Positions 1 through 6,615 of a stretch of 9,574 nucleotides of DNA are shown here, in pieces (position 1 is the first letter of the stretch; every line of letters starts with the position of its first letter). The notes under the pieces are model-generated. The model had not been told where the DNA came from. It was given only the letters and a program-made list of their open reading frames with translations, and did not search any database. Source of the DNA: JBNFVY01 sp049943335 (GTDB lineage: Bacteria > Pseudomonadota > Alphaproteobacteria > Rhodobacterales > Rhodobacteraceae); assembly GCF_049943335.1 (NCBI RefSeq), contig NZ_JBNFVY010000019.1, positions 1 through 9,574 of the forward strand. The letters are read 5' to 3'. Made by a program: the position numbers and the translations under genes.

Positions 1-21
1 GCCGGCGCGATCACCGCAATC

Positions 22-50
22 TTGACAAGCAGAGTGTGGTGTTCCATTTC
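22..50 (+). promoter_or_regulatory. Candidate sigma-70 promoter of the tRNA-Ala gene
   Basis: A perfect -35 hexamer TTGACA lies at 22-27. With a 17-base spacer the -10 position falls at 45-50 (CATTTC), a poor match to TATAAT. Transcription would start about 57, just ahead of the mature tRNA end at 60, which suits a short tRNA leader. The strong -35 and the position support the call; the weak -10 limits it. Confidence 0.45.
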
Positions 51-59
51 GGATGGCGT

Positions 60-135
<76 letters not shown>

Positions 136-142
136 ACTACGC

Positions 143-3100
143 TTAGTAGTCCTGCTCGAAAAACACGCCGATGCCGGTTGTCCCGTCTGATCCCAATGAC
201 CCGCGTGCGGTGATATCTTCGGTGATATCCAGGTTCAGTTCGATGGTGGAATTGCCTTCGCTGTCGACGGTGACATCCGAATAGATGTTATCCGACAGGT
301 ACTTGCCCACGCGAAGTTCAGCTGTGCCTTCGTCTGACGTGGTTACATCCAAATCGTCCAGTCCGAAGTTGCGGCGAAGGTTCCCAACCACGCCTTCACC
401 GCCCTTGCCCGCCAGCGTGACGACGGCTGAAGCAAGCTGCGCGGCTTGCACTGCGGAAATTTCGGTGACGCCTTTGCCGAACAACAACCGGGCCAGAATT
501 TCGTCGTCGGGCAGTTCGGGACTGGACGCAAATGAAACGTCAAGATCATCGGCCGGCCCTTCCAGTGTGATGGTGACCGTGGCGTCGTCTGCCTCGGTCG
601 AGGCCACGAGATACAGGCGGGGATTGAGTGTACCACGCAGCGACAAACTGCCTTCATCCAGTTCGACACGTTTGCCCAGAATATCCAGCCGCCCGCGGAC
701 CAGATCGAATTGACCGATCGGAATGACGTCAGCTGTCGTGCCCGTGACGCGCAGGCCGCCACCCAGTTCGGCGTCCAGCCCACGGCCGCGCACGAAAATC
801 TGGTTCGGGGCGTCAATGCGGATGTTCAGACCAATCGGTCTTGAAGCCCCCCCACCGTTGCCCGTCTCGATCAGGCCGGCTCGGCTGCGGCTGCGCGTCA
901 CCGCGTCGGGCGCACCGACATGGGTTATTTCGGGAATGTCCGAACCGCTGGAACTCATCGTGCCGGATGGCACGGCGATTTCCGTTGCATCAAGCGTGAG
1001 CGTGCCTGCCAGAGTTGCACCGCCTTGCAGCGGACCTGTCAGATTCAACTGTCCGTCCACGCGGGTGCTATAGAGTTTGCCGTCTTCGAACCGGGCGCCG
1101 ATCAGGTCGATGCGCAGGTCGGTAGGCATGGGCGCTTCCAGCCCCAATGTGCCGTTTGCCGAAATTCGCCCGCCACGGCTCGGTTTGGCCGACAATGTGG
1201 TCTGGGCCGCGCCGTTCGCAATCTGGACAGTCGCGTCAATTTCCGTCAGGGATTGCCCGAGCGACGCCTGGGCCAGGCGCGCGCCCGACGTTTCGATCGT
1301 GCCTGTCACGGCGTTCAAGGATGGTGCGCCGGCGATGGTCAAATCATATCGCGCAGTGCCCTGAATGGACATCTCTGACAAATAGTTGTTCGCCAGCGCC
1401 AGGGGGGCGGTGCCCGCTGCGCTGAGGTCCAGAACAAGGGACGGCGACACGATCACGTTGCCGCTCAGCGCTGCGGTGGTGTCGCCCGGGCCGGTTGCAT
1501 CGGCGTCGATCTGCCAGCGCTCCAGTCCCGATGCGGCCGAAGCGGTCCCGTTGATCGAAGCCGGTCCGCTGATCCCGTCGGCGATCCGTCCCAGATTGTC
1601 GATCTGCGCGCGATAGTCAAAGGTGCCGCCGGTGGCGTCGATCCGGCCAGACACGTTGGCCGCGCTCGCAACACTGTCGAGCGATAGCGCGCGCAGAACT
1701 GTACCTTGGTTGTCGCGCGCCGCATCCAAAGCGACCGTCGTCTGCGCGCCCGTCACGGCATCAACCTGCGCGATGCCGGTGCGAAGGCTTTGTGCCTCTA
1801 GCGCGACCTGGGCATCGAAGGCACCGGTCAGCGCCGCATAATCACCCACAGCGCTTGCCGTGCCGCTGCCGGACAGCCCCGGCAGGGCCACAACGCCAGA
1901 CAGGCGCGCAAGGTCATTGACGCGCAGCTGAACGTCGAATGTGGTCTGGAAGTTATCGTCGAACCCGTCGATTGCCGCCGTGCCGGTCACCCCGATATCG
2001 CCCGCATCAAGCGCCAGGTCCTCGAACCGGATCGGCTGGCCCGATTGCCAGCGCGCCCCGAATTCCAGTGTCGCCCCCGAGCCAAGCGCCTGTTGCAGCG
2101 CCGCGTCCTCATGGGTCAGGCCAACCAGGTCCAGCCCGGCCTGCGCACTGACGCGGGTTGCGTTGTCTGCCGTCTCGAACAGCTCGGAGATCGTGCCACT
2201 TGCGGACAGAACTGCCAGGTCGACCGCGATATCATCGCGAGAAAAGCCCGAAACCACCCCGTCAACGGAAAACTCGTCGCCTTGAGCGGCATCGTAATGG
2301 GCCTCTAGTCTGGCAAGAGTCACGTATGCTTTGGGGCCCGACAGCGGCAACAGAACCGGGCCTTCGCCGCCCATGTCAATGGTCAGGACAAAAGCGCGGG
2401 GCAGCCCGCTTGCCGCCAGGTCCGCCCGGCCGGCAACCTGAAGTGCGTCGGTCGTAATGGATAGGTTGGATAGGGAAATATCGCCGTCCGTTGTCTGTTC
2501 ACCGATGACGCGGAACTGCGTGTCCGGGCCGAAGAAGCGGGCGTAATCCGCCTGGAACAGGGGCTGGATGTCCCCAGAGATATCTGCGGCGAACCGGCGG
2601 GCCTTGGGCGCGGGTTCGCCGGTGCTGTCGGATGTGCTCTGGGTGGGATCCGTGGGCACATCCGCCACGCGGACCGTGCCGCCCAGACGTTCGACGCCGT
2701 CGGTGGCCAGCGCGATATCCGCAGCAAAGTCGCCCAGCGGTCCCTGACCATCGGCAATGAATTCAATCGCCGGTTTGCCCGGCAGGCTGACTGCATTGGC
2801 AAAGAGCCCGTCCGGGCCCTCGGTCATGTTCAGCTGCACCTGCAGCACCTCGGTGGCATTATCAAAGGCGCCGGACAGGGCGATGGTGCCCTGCTCGCCA
2901 TCTGTGCGCTCCATCGTCAGCGCGGCCTGGCCTTCGCCGCCGGCCAATTGTGCACTGCCTTCGATCGCCAACTGGACGTCTTCGCCCAGGAATGCGGGGC
3001 CAAGGTTGGCCTGACGGATATTCAACGAATCCAGTTTCAGGCTGACCGGTAGGTCGGGCAATTCGAAATCCTGCGCGGCGGGGGCGGGCCCGGTGTCTTG

Positions 3101-3427
3101 CGCTACAGGCAGACGCGGCAGGTCGACCTGTCCGACGGTAATTTCGCTGATGTCAATCGCACCGGCCAAAAGCGCGCTTCGGTCCCACTGCAATGTGCCA
3201 TCGGTCACGGTAATCCAGACGCCTTCGTCGTCGGCCACGGTCAGGCTGTCAAACCGCGCGGTCGAGCTGAGCGCGCCGCGAAACCCGTCGATCCGCACCT
3301 CACGCCCTACGCCGGAAAGGGCATCTTCGATCAGCCCGGTCAGGTACGAGCGGTCCCGTTCTGTCGTGTCTTGCGCCAATACCGGTGCCGCGGCAAAAAC
3401 GGTGGCGTAAATCCATAGTCTGCGCAT
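143..3427 (-). CDS. tamB: TamB: translocation and assembly module subunit (DUF490 / AsmA-like bridge protein)
   Basis: This 1094-residue protein is the periplasmic partner of TamA. TamB proteins form a long hydrophobic beta-groove spanning the periplasm and help insert outer-membrane proteins or move lipids. The whole chain is rich in A, G, D, T and short beta-strand repeats. The C-terminal third is typical of DUF490: the segment with FDLVRGRLDILGKRVELDEG starts at about residue 907, LPDDEILARLLFG is at 972-984, and the protein ends in strands closing with FFEQDY. The start chosen is the ATG at 3427, which overlaps the tamA TGA by one base and has GCAGG seven bases upstream. The open frame runs 70 codons further upstream, but that stretch is out-of-frame tamA sequence. 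The N-terminus has RR, a short hydrophobic run and VLA before Q19, which looks like a cleavable signal peptide rather than the signal anchor of E. coli TamB. Length is somewhat below the roughly 1260 residues of the E. coli protein. The stop codon is TAA. Confidence 0.95.
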   Translation of the reverse strand: MRRLWIYATVFAAAPVLAQDTTERDRSYLTGLIEDALSGVGREVRIDGFRGALSSTARFDSLTVADDEGVWITVTDGTLQWDRSALLAGAIDISEITVGQVDLPRLPVAQDTGPAPAAQDFELPDLPVSLKLDSLNIRQANLGPAFLGEDVQLAIEGSAQLAGGEGQAALTMERTDGEQGTIALSGAFDNATEVLQVQLNMTEGPDGLFANAVSLPGKPAIEFIADGQGPLGDFAADIALATDGVERLGGTVRVADVPTDPTQSTSDSTGEPAPKARRFAADISGDIQPLFQADYARFFGPDTQFRVIGEQTTDGDISLSNLSITTDALQVAGRADLAASGLPRAFVLTIDMGGEGPVLLPLSGPKAYVTLARLEAHYDAAQGDEFSVDGVVSGFSRDDIAVDLAVLSASGTISELFETADNATRVSAQAGLDLVGLTHEDAALQQALGSGATLEFGARWQSGQPIRFEDLALDAGDIGVTGTAAIDGFDDNFQTTFDVQLRVNDLARLSGVVALPGLSGSGTASAVGDYAALTGAFDAQVALEAQSLRTGIAQVDAVTGAQTTVALDAARDNQGTVLRALSLDSVASAANVSGRIDATGGTFDYRAQIDNLGRIADGISGPASINGTASAASGLERWQIDADATGPGDTTAALSGNVIVSPSLVLDLSAAGTAPLALANNYLSEMSIQGTARYDLTIAGAPSLNAVTGTIETSGARLAQASLGQSLTEIDATVQIANGAAQTTLSAKPSRGGRISANGTLGLEAPMPTDLRIDLIGARFEDGKLYSTRVDGQLNLTGPLQGGATLAGTLTLDATEIAVPSGTMSSSGSDIPEITHVGAPDAVTRSRSRAGLIETGNGGGASRPIGLNIRIDAPNQIFVRGRGLDAELGGGLRVTGTTADVIPIGQFDLVRGRLDILGKRVELDEGSLSLRGTLNPRLYLVASTEADDATVTITLEGPADDLDVSFASSPELPDDEILARLLFGKGVTEISAVQAAQLASAVVTLAGKGGEGVVGNLRRNFGLDDLDVTTSDEGTAELRVGKYLSDNIYSDVTVDSEGNSTIELNLDITEDITARGSLGSDGTTGIGVFFEQDY

Positions 3428-5208
3428 CAGAATGCCTGCCCGATCCCCACGTAAATCTGGTAGCCGTTGCCGGTATCCCCGGCGACCGGTTTGGCCATGT
3501 CCAGTCGGATCGGCCCGATGCCCGTGGCATAGCGCACCCCGATCCCGGCGCCCGCGTGCATCGACCCGTCGCCGGGCACAGACGTTTCTGCGATCCAGCC
3601 GACATCGTAAAACGCCACGGCCGAGACGTTGTCCCAAACCTCTGCACGCACTTCGCCCGAGGCGCCTAGAAAGCTACGCCCGCCGACGCGGTCGCCGCCG
3701 CCCAGATCAACGCCGAGCGACTGATAGGGCTGACCACGAACCGTGCCCCCGCCCCCCGAATGGAACAGCAGGTCAGGTGGCGTGTCGGCCAAGCCTGCCC
3801 CGAATACCGATCCGACCTGCAACCGGCCCGCCAGAACAAACCGGTCATCTGTTCCAAAACCCCGGTAGGCGCGCGCATCTGCATAGGCGCGGGTGCCTGT
3901 CGCCGAACCGCTCATCCCGACAAAGGGCAGCCCGTCTGCCTGTACATAGGTGCCATTCTTGGCGTCGACCTCGCTATCGCGCCGATCCCAAGCCAGGGAC
4001 AATGGGAAAACGATATGCGAAAATGTGCGTTCGCCCAGATCGTCGCGCACGTCAGAATAGCGATACCCCAAGCCCGCGCTTGCGGTCAGATCATCCGTGA
4101 TGATCGCCTCTAATCCGAATTCAAACCCGGCTTGCCTTGAATAATAGTCCGGCTCGTCCAACAGCGCGATGTTCGCTTCGATGTAGGCGGTCGTATCCGT
4201 CCAAAAGGTCGCCGGGCGGGCGATGCGGGTCGTTATCGCGTAGTCTATTCCGGTGTTTGACCCCAACCCAGACACCTCGCCATCGACGCGAAATCGTTCG
4301 GCGCCACCAAACAGGTTTCGGTGCAGCCAATAGGCGGACAGGGTGCCGCCCTCGAACGAGGATATCTCGGCGCCAAAGCCAAATCGGCGCGGTTTGTATT
4401 CCACAAGTTGCGCGGAAATGTCCAACGTGCCGTCGGCGTTTGGCGTGTCTGCCTCGCGAAGGGCGACCGAGCGGAACACACCGGACCGGCGCAGCCGCGT
4501 TGCCGCGGTTTCCAGATCTTGGGGGGAAAACGGCTGGCCGATGGGCAGGCCCGCGATCTGGGCCAGGCGTTCGTTACGCACGGTATCGCTGCCGGAAAAT
4601 TCGATCTGGCCGAACGCCAGTGCCGGGCCAGGAACAATCCGCAGATCGACATCGAGCTGCGCTGAGGGATGGCGCGCGACGATGCGCTGTGCGCCGACGC
4701 TGGCTTTGGCGTGTGACGCGGCGCGCCATCCATCGATGGCGATACTGGATGCCTGTTTGATGGCCGTCAATTCGGCCGCTTGGCCCGGCGCGAACCCGTC
4801 GGGCAGGTCGGTGCCTGGGGCCAATGGGGTGACGCTGGCGCGGCCGAACGCAAAGCGCGCGCCGGCATCGACCGTAAGCGTGACTGTCGAAACCTGGGCG
4901 GGGACGTTCAAGGGGGATATGGCCGCCGCTTCGACCCCATCGACCTGGATATTGACGGTTCCGCCGTAGTAGCCCGCATCATAGAGCGCGGCGGTGATCT
5001 GACGATAATCCGACTGGGCGGCAGTAATGATGTCCTGCGGACTGGTCACATTTTCGCGCCGCGCTGCCAAAACGCGCGAACTGGCGCGCACCGAGGCTTC
5101 GACACTATCGGTCATGGCCCCGCGCAACTGCGATTCGAATCCCAAGGTTGGGCCTGCAAGAGTTGCGAATGCGGCGATCAGGCCGGTGACTTGGATCGGG
5201 CGGGTCAA
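3427..5208 (-). CDS. tamA: TamA: outer-membrane Omp85-family barrel of the translocation and assembly module
   Basis: The 593-residue protein has a signal peptide (hydrophobic residues about 7-22, likely cleavage near TLG-FE at 23/24), then a periplasmic region of POTRA character to about residue 271, then a 16-stranded-type Omp85 barrel. The POTRA part includes FGQIEFSGSDTV at 199-210, followed by NERLAQIAGLPIGQPF, as in BamA/TamA repeats. The barrel starts near RRFGFGAEIS (274-283) and carries the loop-6 signature VRG at 490-492, preceded by four glycines. The final strand is YQIYVGIGQAF, ending in the C-terminal phenylalanine used as an outer-membrane assembly signal. The start is TTG at 5208: an ATG 15 bases upstream is in frame but followed at once by TGA, and the next ATG (residue 32) would remove the signal peptide. 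No clear Shine-Dalgarno precedes the TTG. tamB follows with a one-base overlap. TamA rather than BamA is supported by length (BamA is nearer 800 residues with five POTRAs) and by the tamB neighbour. Confidence 0.94.
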   Translation of the reverse strand: MTRPIQVTGLIAAFATLAGPTLGFESQLRGAMTDSVEASVRASSRVLAARRENVTSPQDIITAAQSDYRQITAALYDAGYYGGTVNIQVDGVEAAAISPLNVPAQVSTVTLTVDAGARFAFGRASVTPLAPGTDLPDGFAPGQAAELTAIKQASSIAIDGWRAASHAKASVGAQRIVARHPSAQLDVDLRIVPGPALAFGQIEFSGSDTVRNERLAQIAGLPIGQPFSPQDLETAATRLRRSGVFRSVALREADTPNADGTLDISAQLVEYKPRRFGFGAEISSFEGGTLSAYWLHRNLFGGAERFRVDGEVSGLGSNTGIDYAITTRIARPATFWTDTTAYIEANIALLDEPDYYSRQAGFEFGLEAIITDDLTASAGLGYRYSDVRDDLGERTFSHIVFPLSLAWDRRDSEVDAKNGTYVQADGLPFVGMSGSATGTRAYADARAYRGFGTDDRFVLAGRLQVGSVFGAGLADTPPDLLFHSGGGGTVRGQPYQSLGVDLGGGDRVGGRSFLGASGEVRAEVWDNVSAVAFYDVGWIAETSVPGDGSMHAGAGIGVRYATGIGPIRLDMAKPVAGDTGNGYQIYVGIGQAF

Positions 5209-5298
5209 GTTGGGTCAATCCATGCTTACAAAAGATCAAGGGCTGCGGGTATCGCAACATATTGAAAGCTTAACGCACTGCCACCATCAAAGTTGCGT
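5209..5298 (-). promoter_or_regulatory. 90-bp gap between DUF302 and tamA, with inverted repeat
   Basis: The gap contains a perfect 6-bp inverted repeat, AACGCA (5272-5277) and TGCGTT (5294-5299), around a 16-base loop. Its right arm touches the DUF302 stop codon. There is no run of U after it in the - direction, so it is at best a weak terminator. I found no convincing -35/-10 pair for tamA, so tamA may be read from its own unrecognised promoter or through from DUF302. Just upstream of the tamA start, ATG-GAT-TGA lies in frame at 5223-5215. Confidence 0.3.
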
Positions 5299-5682
5299 TC
5301 AAATCGCATCCAGCGCCTTTTTTAGCATTTCGCCCACTTGCGCGGTGACAGCGGGCAGCGCGTCGTTGTCAACGGCCTGCATGGATGCAGCAGGATCGAC
5401 TGCAGATACCTCGACGCCGGTGTCGGTCTGGCGCAGGATCACGTTGCAGGGCAGCATCGCACCGATGCACGGTTCCAGTTCAATCGCTTGCCAAGCCATG
5501 CCGGGATTGCAGGCGCCCAGGATGCGATAGGCAGGCATCTCGCGGTCCAGCTTCTTTTTCATGGTGGCGGCCACGTCGATTTCGGTCAGCACGCCAAAGC
5601 CATGGTCGGCCAGCGCTGCGCGAGTTCGCGCGTCAACATCTTCGAAACTGCCGTCGATGGTGCGTGTGAATGTGTAGGACAT
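5299..5682 (-). CDS. DUF302 domain protein
   Basis: This 127-residue protein matches the DUF302 family (PF03625), small cytoplasmic alpha/beta proteins of unknown biochemical role found in many bacteria and archaea. Family features seen are the N-terminal GSFEDVDARTRAAL helix, the GFGVLTEIDVAATMKKKL segment (28-45), YRILGACNP (52-60) and the EPCIGAMLPCNVILRQ strand-turn-strand (70-85). Cysteines are at 58, 72 and 79; C58 and C79 sit in the family's usual CNP and LPCNV contexts. No signal peptide or membrane segment is present. The ATG start at 5682 is set by a strong ribosome binding site, GGGGAG, four bases upstream. The stop is TGA. tamA begins 90 bp downstream on the same strand, so co-transcription is possible but not shown. 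I cannot assign a reaction or partner. Confidence 0.88.
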   Translation of the reverse strand: MSYTFTRTIDGSFEDVDARTRAALADHGFGVLTEIDVAATMKKKLDREMPAYRILGACNPGMAWQAIELEPCIGAMLPCNVILRQTDTGVEVSAVDPAASMQAVDNDALPAVTAQVGEMLKKALDAI

Positions 5683-5711
5683 GGTGCTCCCCGTCTTTCA
5701 TCTGGTGTGTC

Positions 5712-5741
5712 ATGATGAAGCGCTGGGGGCAGGAAGTTCAA
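5712..5741 (-). promoter_or_regulatory. Candidate promoter of the DUF302 gene
   Basis: On the - strand, TTGAAC (5741-5736) and CATCAT (5717-5712) are separated by 18 bases, each matching four of six consensus positions for sigma-70. The -35 reads CTTGAAC with its preceding base, which resembles the CTTGAA element of heat-shock (RpoH) promoters, but no CCCCAT-type -10 sits at the right spacing. The resulting leader would be about 20-25 bases and include the GGGGAG ribosome binding site. Confidence 0.3.
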
Positions 5742-5766
5742 GCCACGTTTGCGTGGGATGGTCGGT

Positions 5767-5786
5767 GCGCGCGGGTGTCCGCGCGC
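5767..5786 (-). terminator. GC-rich hairpin after the cold-shock gene, possible terminator
   Basis: A perfect 8-bp inverted repeat, GCGCGCGG and CCGCGCGC, encloses a 4-base loop, 20 bases beyond the cold-shock stop codon. It is very stable but has no U-run after it on the - strand, so it may only pause transcription or protect the 3' end of the short mRNA. A second, weaker hairpin (ccacg/cgtgg, 5743-5756) follows. Confidence 0.4.
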
Positions 5787-5806
5787 CCCTTTCGTATCCG
5801 GCTGGC

Positions 5807-6013
5807 TTAGGCCAGGGCCAGGTTCACAGCGCTTTCGCGGCCGTCACGGCCTGCTTCCAGGTCAAAAGTGACTTTCTGACCGTCGTTCAGGCCTGTCAGA
5901 CCCGAGCGTTCCACGGCCGAGATGTGCACGAACACATCTTTGCTGCCGCCTTCGGGCTCAATAAAGCCGAAACCTTTAGTTGCGTTGAACCATTTCACGG
6001 TGCCATTGGCCAT
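5807..6013 (-). CDS. CspA-type cold-shock protein (single-stranded nucleic-acid-binding RNA chaperone)
   Basis: The 68-residue protein is a complete single cold-shock domain. It binds single-stranded RNA and DNA through exposed aromatic residues and melts mRNA structure, so it acts in the cytoplasm on translation and transcription antitermination. Both RNA-binding motifs are intact: RNP1 KGFGFIEP at 13-20 and RNP2 DVFVHIS at 26-32, with W8 in GTVKWFN ahead of them. The ATG start at 6013 has the ribosome binding site AGGAGT (6026-6021) seven bases upstream, and length equals the usual 65-70 residues of CspA proteins. The gene stands alone, with about 150 bp of leader upstream and a GC hairpin downstream. 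The name cspA is commonly used for such genes, but genomes of this group carry several paralogues, so I give no symbol. The leader suggests post-transcriptional control, and cold induction is not certain. Confidence 0.96.
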   Translation of the reverse strand: MANGTVKWFNATKGFGFIEPEGGSKDVFVHISAVERSGLTGLNDGQKVTFDLEAGRDGRESAVNLALA

Positions 6014-6033
6014 CGTGTTTACTCCTGTTTGGT

Positions 6034-6056
6034 GCTGCCCACGAGATTGTGGCAGC
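6034..6056 (-). promoter_or_regulatory. Leader hairpin next to the cold-shock ribosome binding site
   Basis: In the cold-shock mRNA leader, GCTGCCAC (6056-6049) pairs with GTGGGCAGC (6042-6034), giving an 8-bp stem with one bulged base and a 6-base loop. The stem ends about seven bases before the AGGAGT ribosome binding site. Its position suggests an effect on ribosome loading or mRNA stability, by analogy with the structured leaders of cold-shock genes. The pairing is seen; the function is inferred. Confidence 0.4.
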
Positions 6057-6135
6057 CCGGCTCAGTCAGCGATCGATCGAGGACTGTGGCCGAAAAGGAG
6101 AACAGTAGGGTCGAAAGAGGTAACGTAGCACGGCC

Positions 6136-6164
6136 CATATGAGCCCTATTGGATCAAATAGCAA
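6136..6164 (-). promoter_or_regulatory. Candidate promoter of the cold-shock gene
   Basis: On the - strand, TTGCTA (6164-6159) is followed after exactly 17 bases by CATATG (6141-6136), matching four and three consensus positions. The site begins just after the cutA stop codon. Initiation about seven bases past the -10 would give a leader of roughly 115 bases, in keeping with the long leaders of cold-shock mRNAs. A near-palindrome (CTATTTGATCCAATAG on the - strand, 6161-6146, 14 of 16 positions symmetric) overlaps the -35 and spacer and could be an operator. Confidence 0.4.
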
Positions 6165-6166
6165 GC

Positions 6167-6481
6167 TTATTCGGAAAGGGTCTCGGCGGCGATCCATGCT
6201 TCGTAGTCGGCATTGGCACAAAAGGTATCGCGCAAAATCGGAGGGGTTTCATAGGGATGCAGGGCGCGCACGGCCCGCTCGACTTTGTCGCCAAGTTCTT
6301 CGCTGGTTTTGAGCACAAGCGGAAACTCGCGCGTTCGCTCGATCCTACCCTTCCAATGATACCGGCTTTCAATCGCGGGCAGAATGTTGGCGCAAGCGAC
6401 CAAGTGCTGACCAAGCAGCGCATCGGCGATCTCTGACGCGGTTTCATGGTCGGGGCAGTTTATGGTGAAAGACAGGGGCAT
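6167..6481 (-). CDS. cutA: CutA family protein (divalent-ion tolerance protein)
   Basis: The 104-residue product is a CutA1-type protein, a ferredoxin-like fold that forms very stable trimers. In E. coli the gene was tied to tolerance of copper and other divalent metals; the biochemical role remains unsettled. Family signatures are all present: HLVACANILP (26-35), ESRYHWKGRIE (38-48), the VLKTSEE strand-helix (56-62) and the hallmark HPYETP (75-80). No signal peptide is seen, so it is cytoplasmic. The start chosen is the ATG at 6481, which gives the usual CutA length. The frame is open for 29 codons more, but that extension is arginine- and proline-rich without family similarity. No good Shine-Dalgarno precedes the ATG. 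The gene lies 134 bp after ettA behind a terminator-like hairpin, so it probably has its own promoter, which I could not place. Confidence 0.93.
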   Translation of the reverse strand: MPLSFTINCPDHETASEIADALLGQHLVACANILPAIESRYHWKGRIERTREFPLVLKTSEELGDKVERAVRALHPYETPPILRDTFCANADYEAWIAAETLSE

Positions 6482-6558
6482 GGGAACACGGTAACGGCGC
6501 GGAGGCGATCTGTCACGTTTTCCGCACCTTTGCGCTGGCGGAATTTGACCCGTGCGCG

Positions 6559-6581
6559 ACCCGGCCAACTATGGGCCGGGT
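6559..6581 (-). repeat. Inverted repeat between ettA and cutA
   Basis: ACCCGGCC (6559-6566) and GGCCGGGT (6574-6581) form a perfect 8-bp stem around a 7-base loop. It follows the ettA terminator hairpin and has no U-run on either side, so it may be a backup 3'-end structure or a part of the cutA upstream region. Confidence 0.35.
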
Positions 6582-6583
6582 GT

Positions 6584-6605
6584 AACAAAGGCGCCCGTAG
6601 GCGTC
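6584..6605 (-). terminator. ettA: Rho-independent-type terminator of ettA
   Basis: On the - strand, GACGCC (6605-6600) and GGCGCC (6595-6590) pair around TACG, with one A-C mismatch, followed directly by TTTGTT (6589-6584). The inner C(UACG)G is a UNCG tetraloop, known to be exceptionally stable. It begins 10 bases after the ettA stop codon. The U-rich tail is short, so termination strength is uncertain. Confidence 0.55.
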
Positions 6606-6615
6606 TGAATGGCTG

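Noticed and set aside
1..59. Possible 3' end of an upstream gene ahead of the tRNA
   Set aside because: The fragment is too short to show a family, and it contains the TTGACA that better fits a tRNA promoter.
3428..3637. 70-codon N-terminal extension of the tamB frame
   Set aside because: It lies wholly inside the tamA 3' end in another frame, is arginine-rich, and would bury the signal peptide that starts at the ATG at 3427.
4137..4760. A 207-codon + strand frame inside tamA, and similar frames on both strands of tamA and tamB
   Set aside because: These are arginine-, proline- and serine-rich shadow translations without domains, opposite clear TamA and TamB coding sequence.
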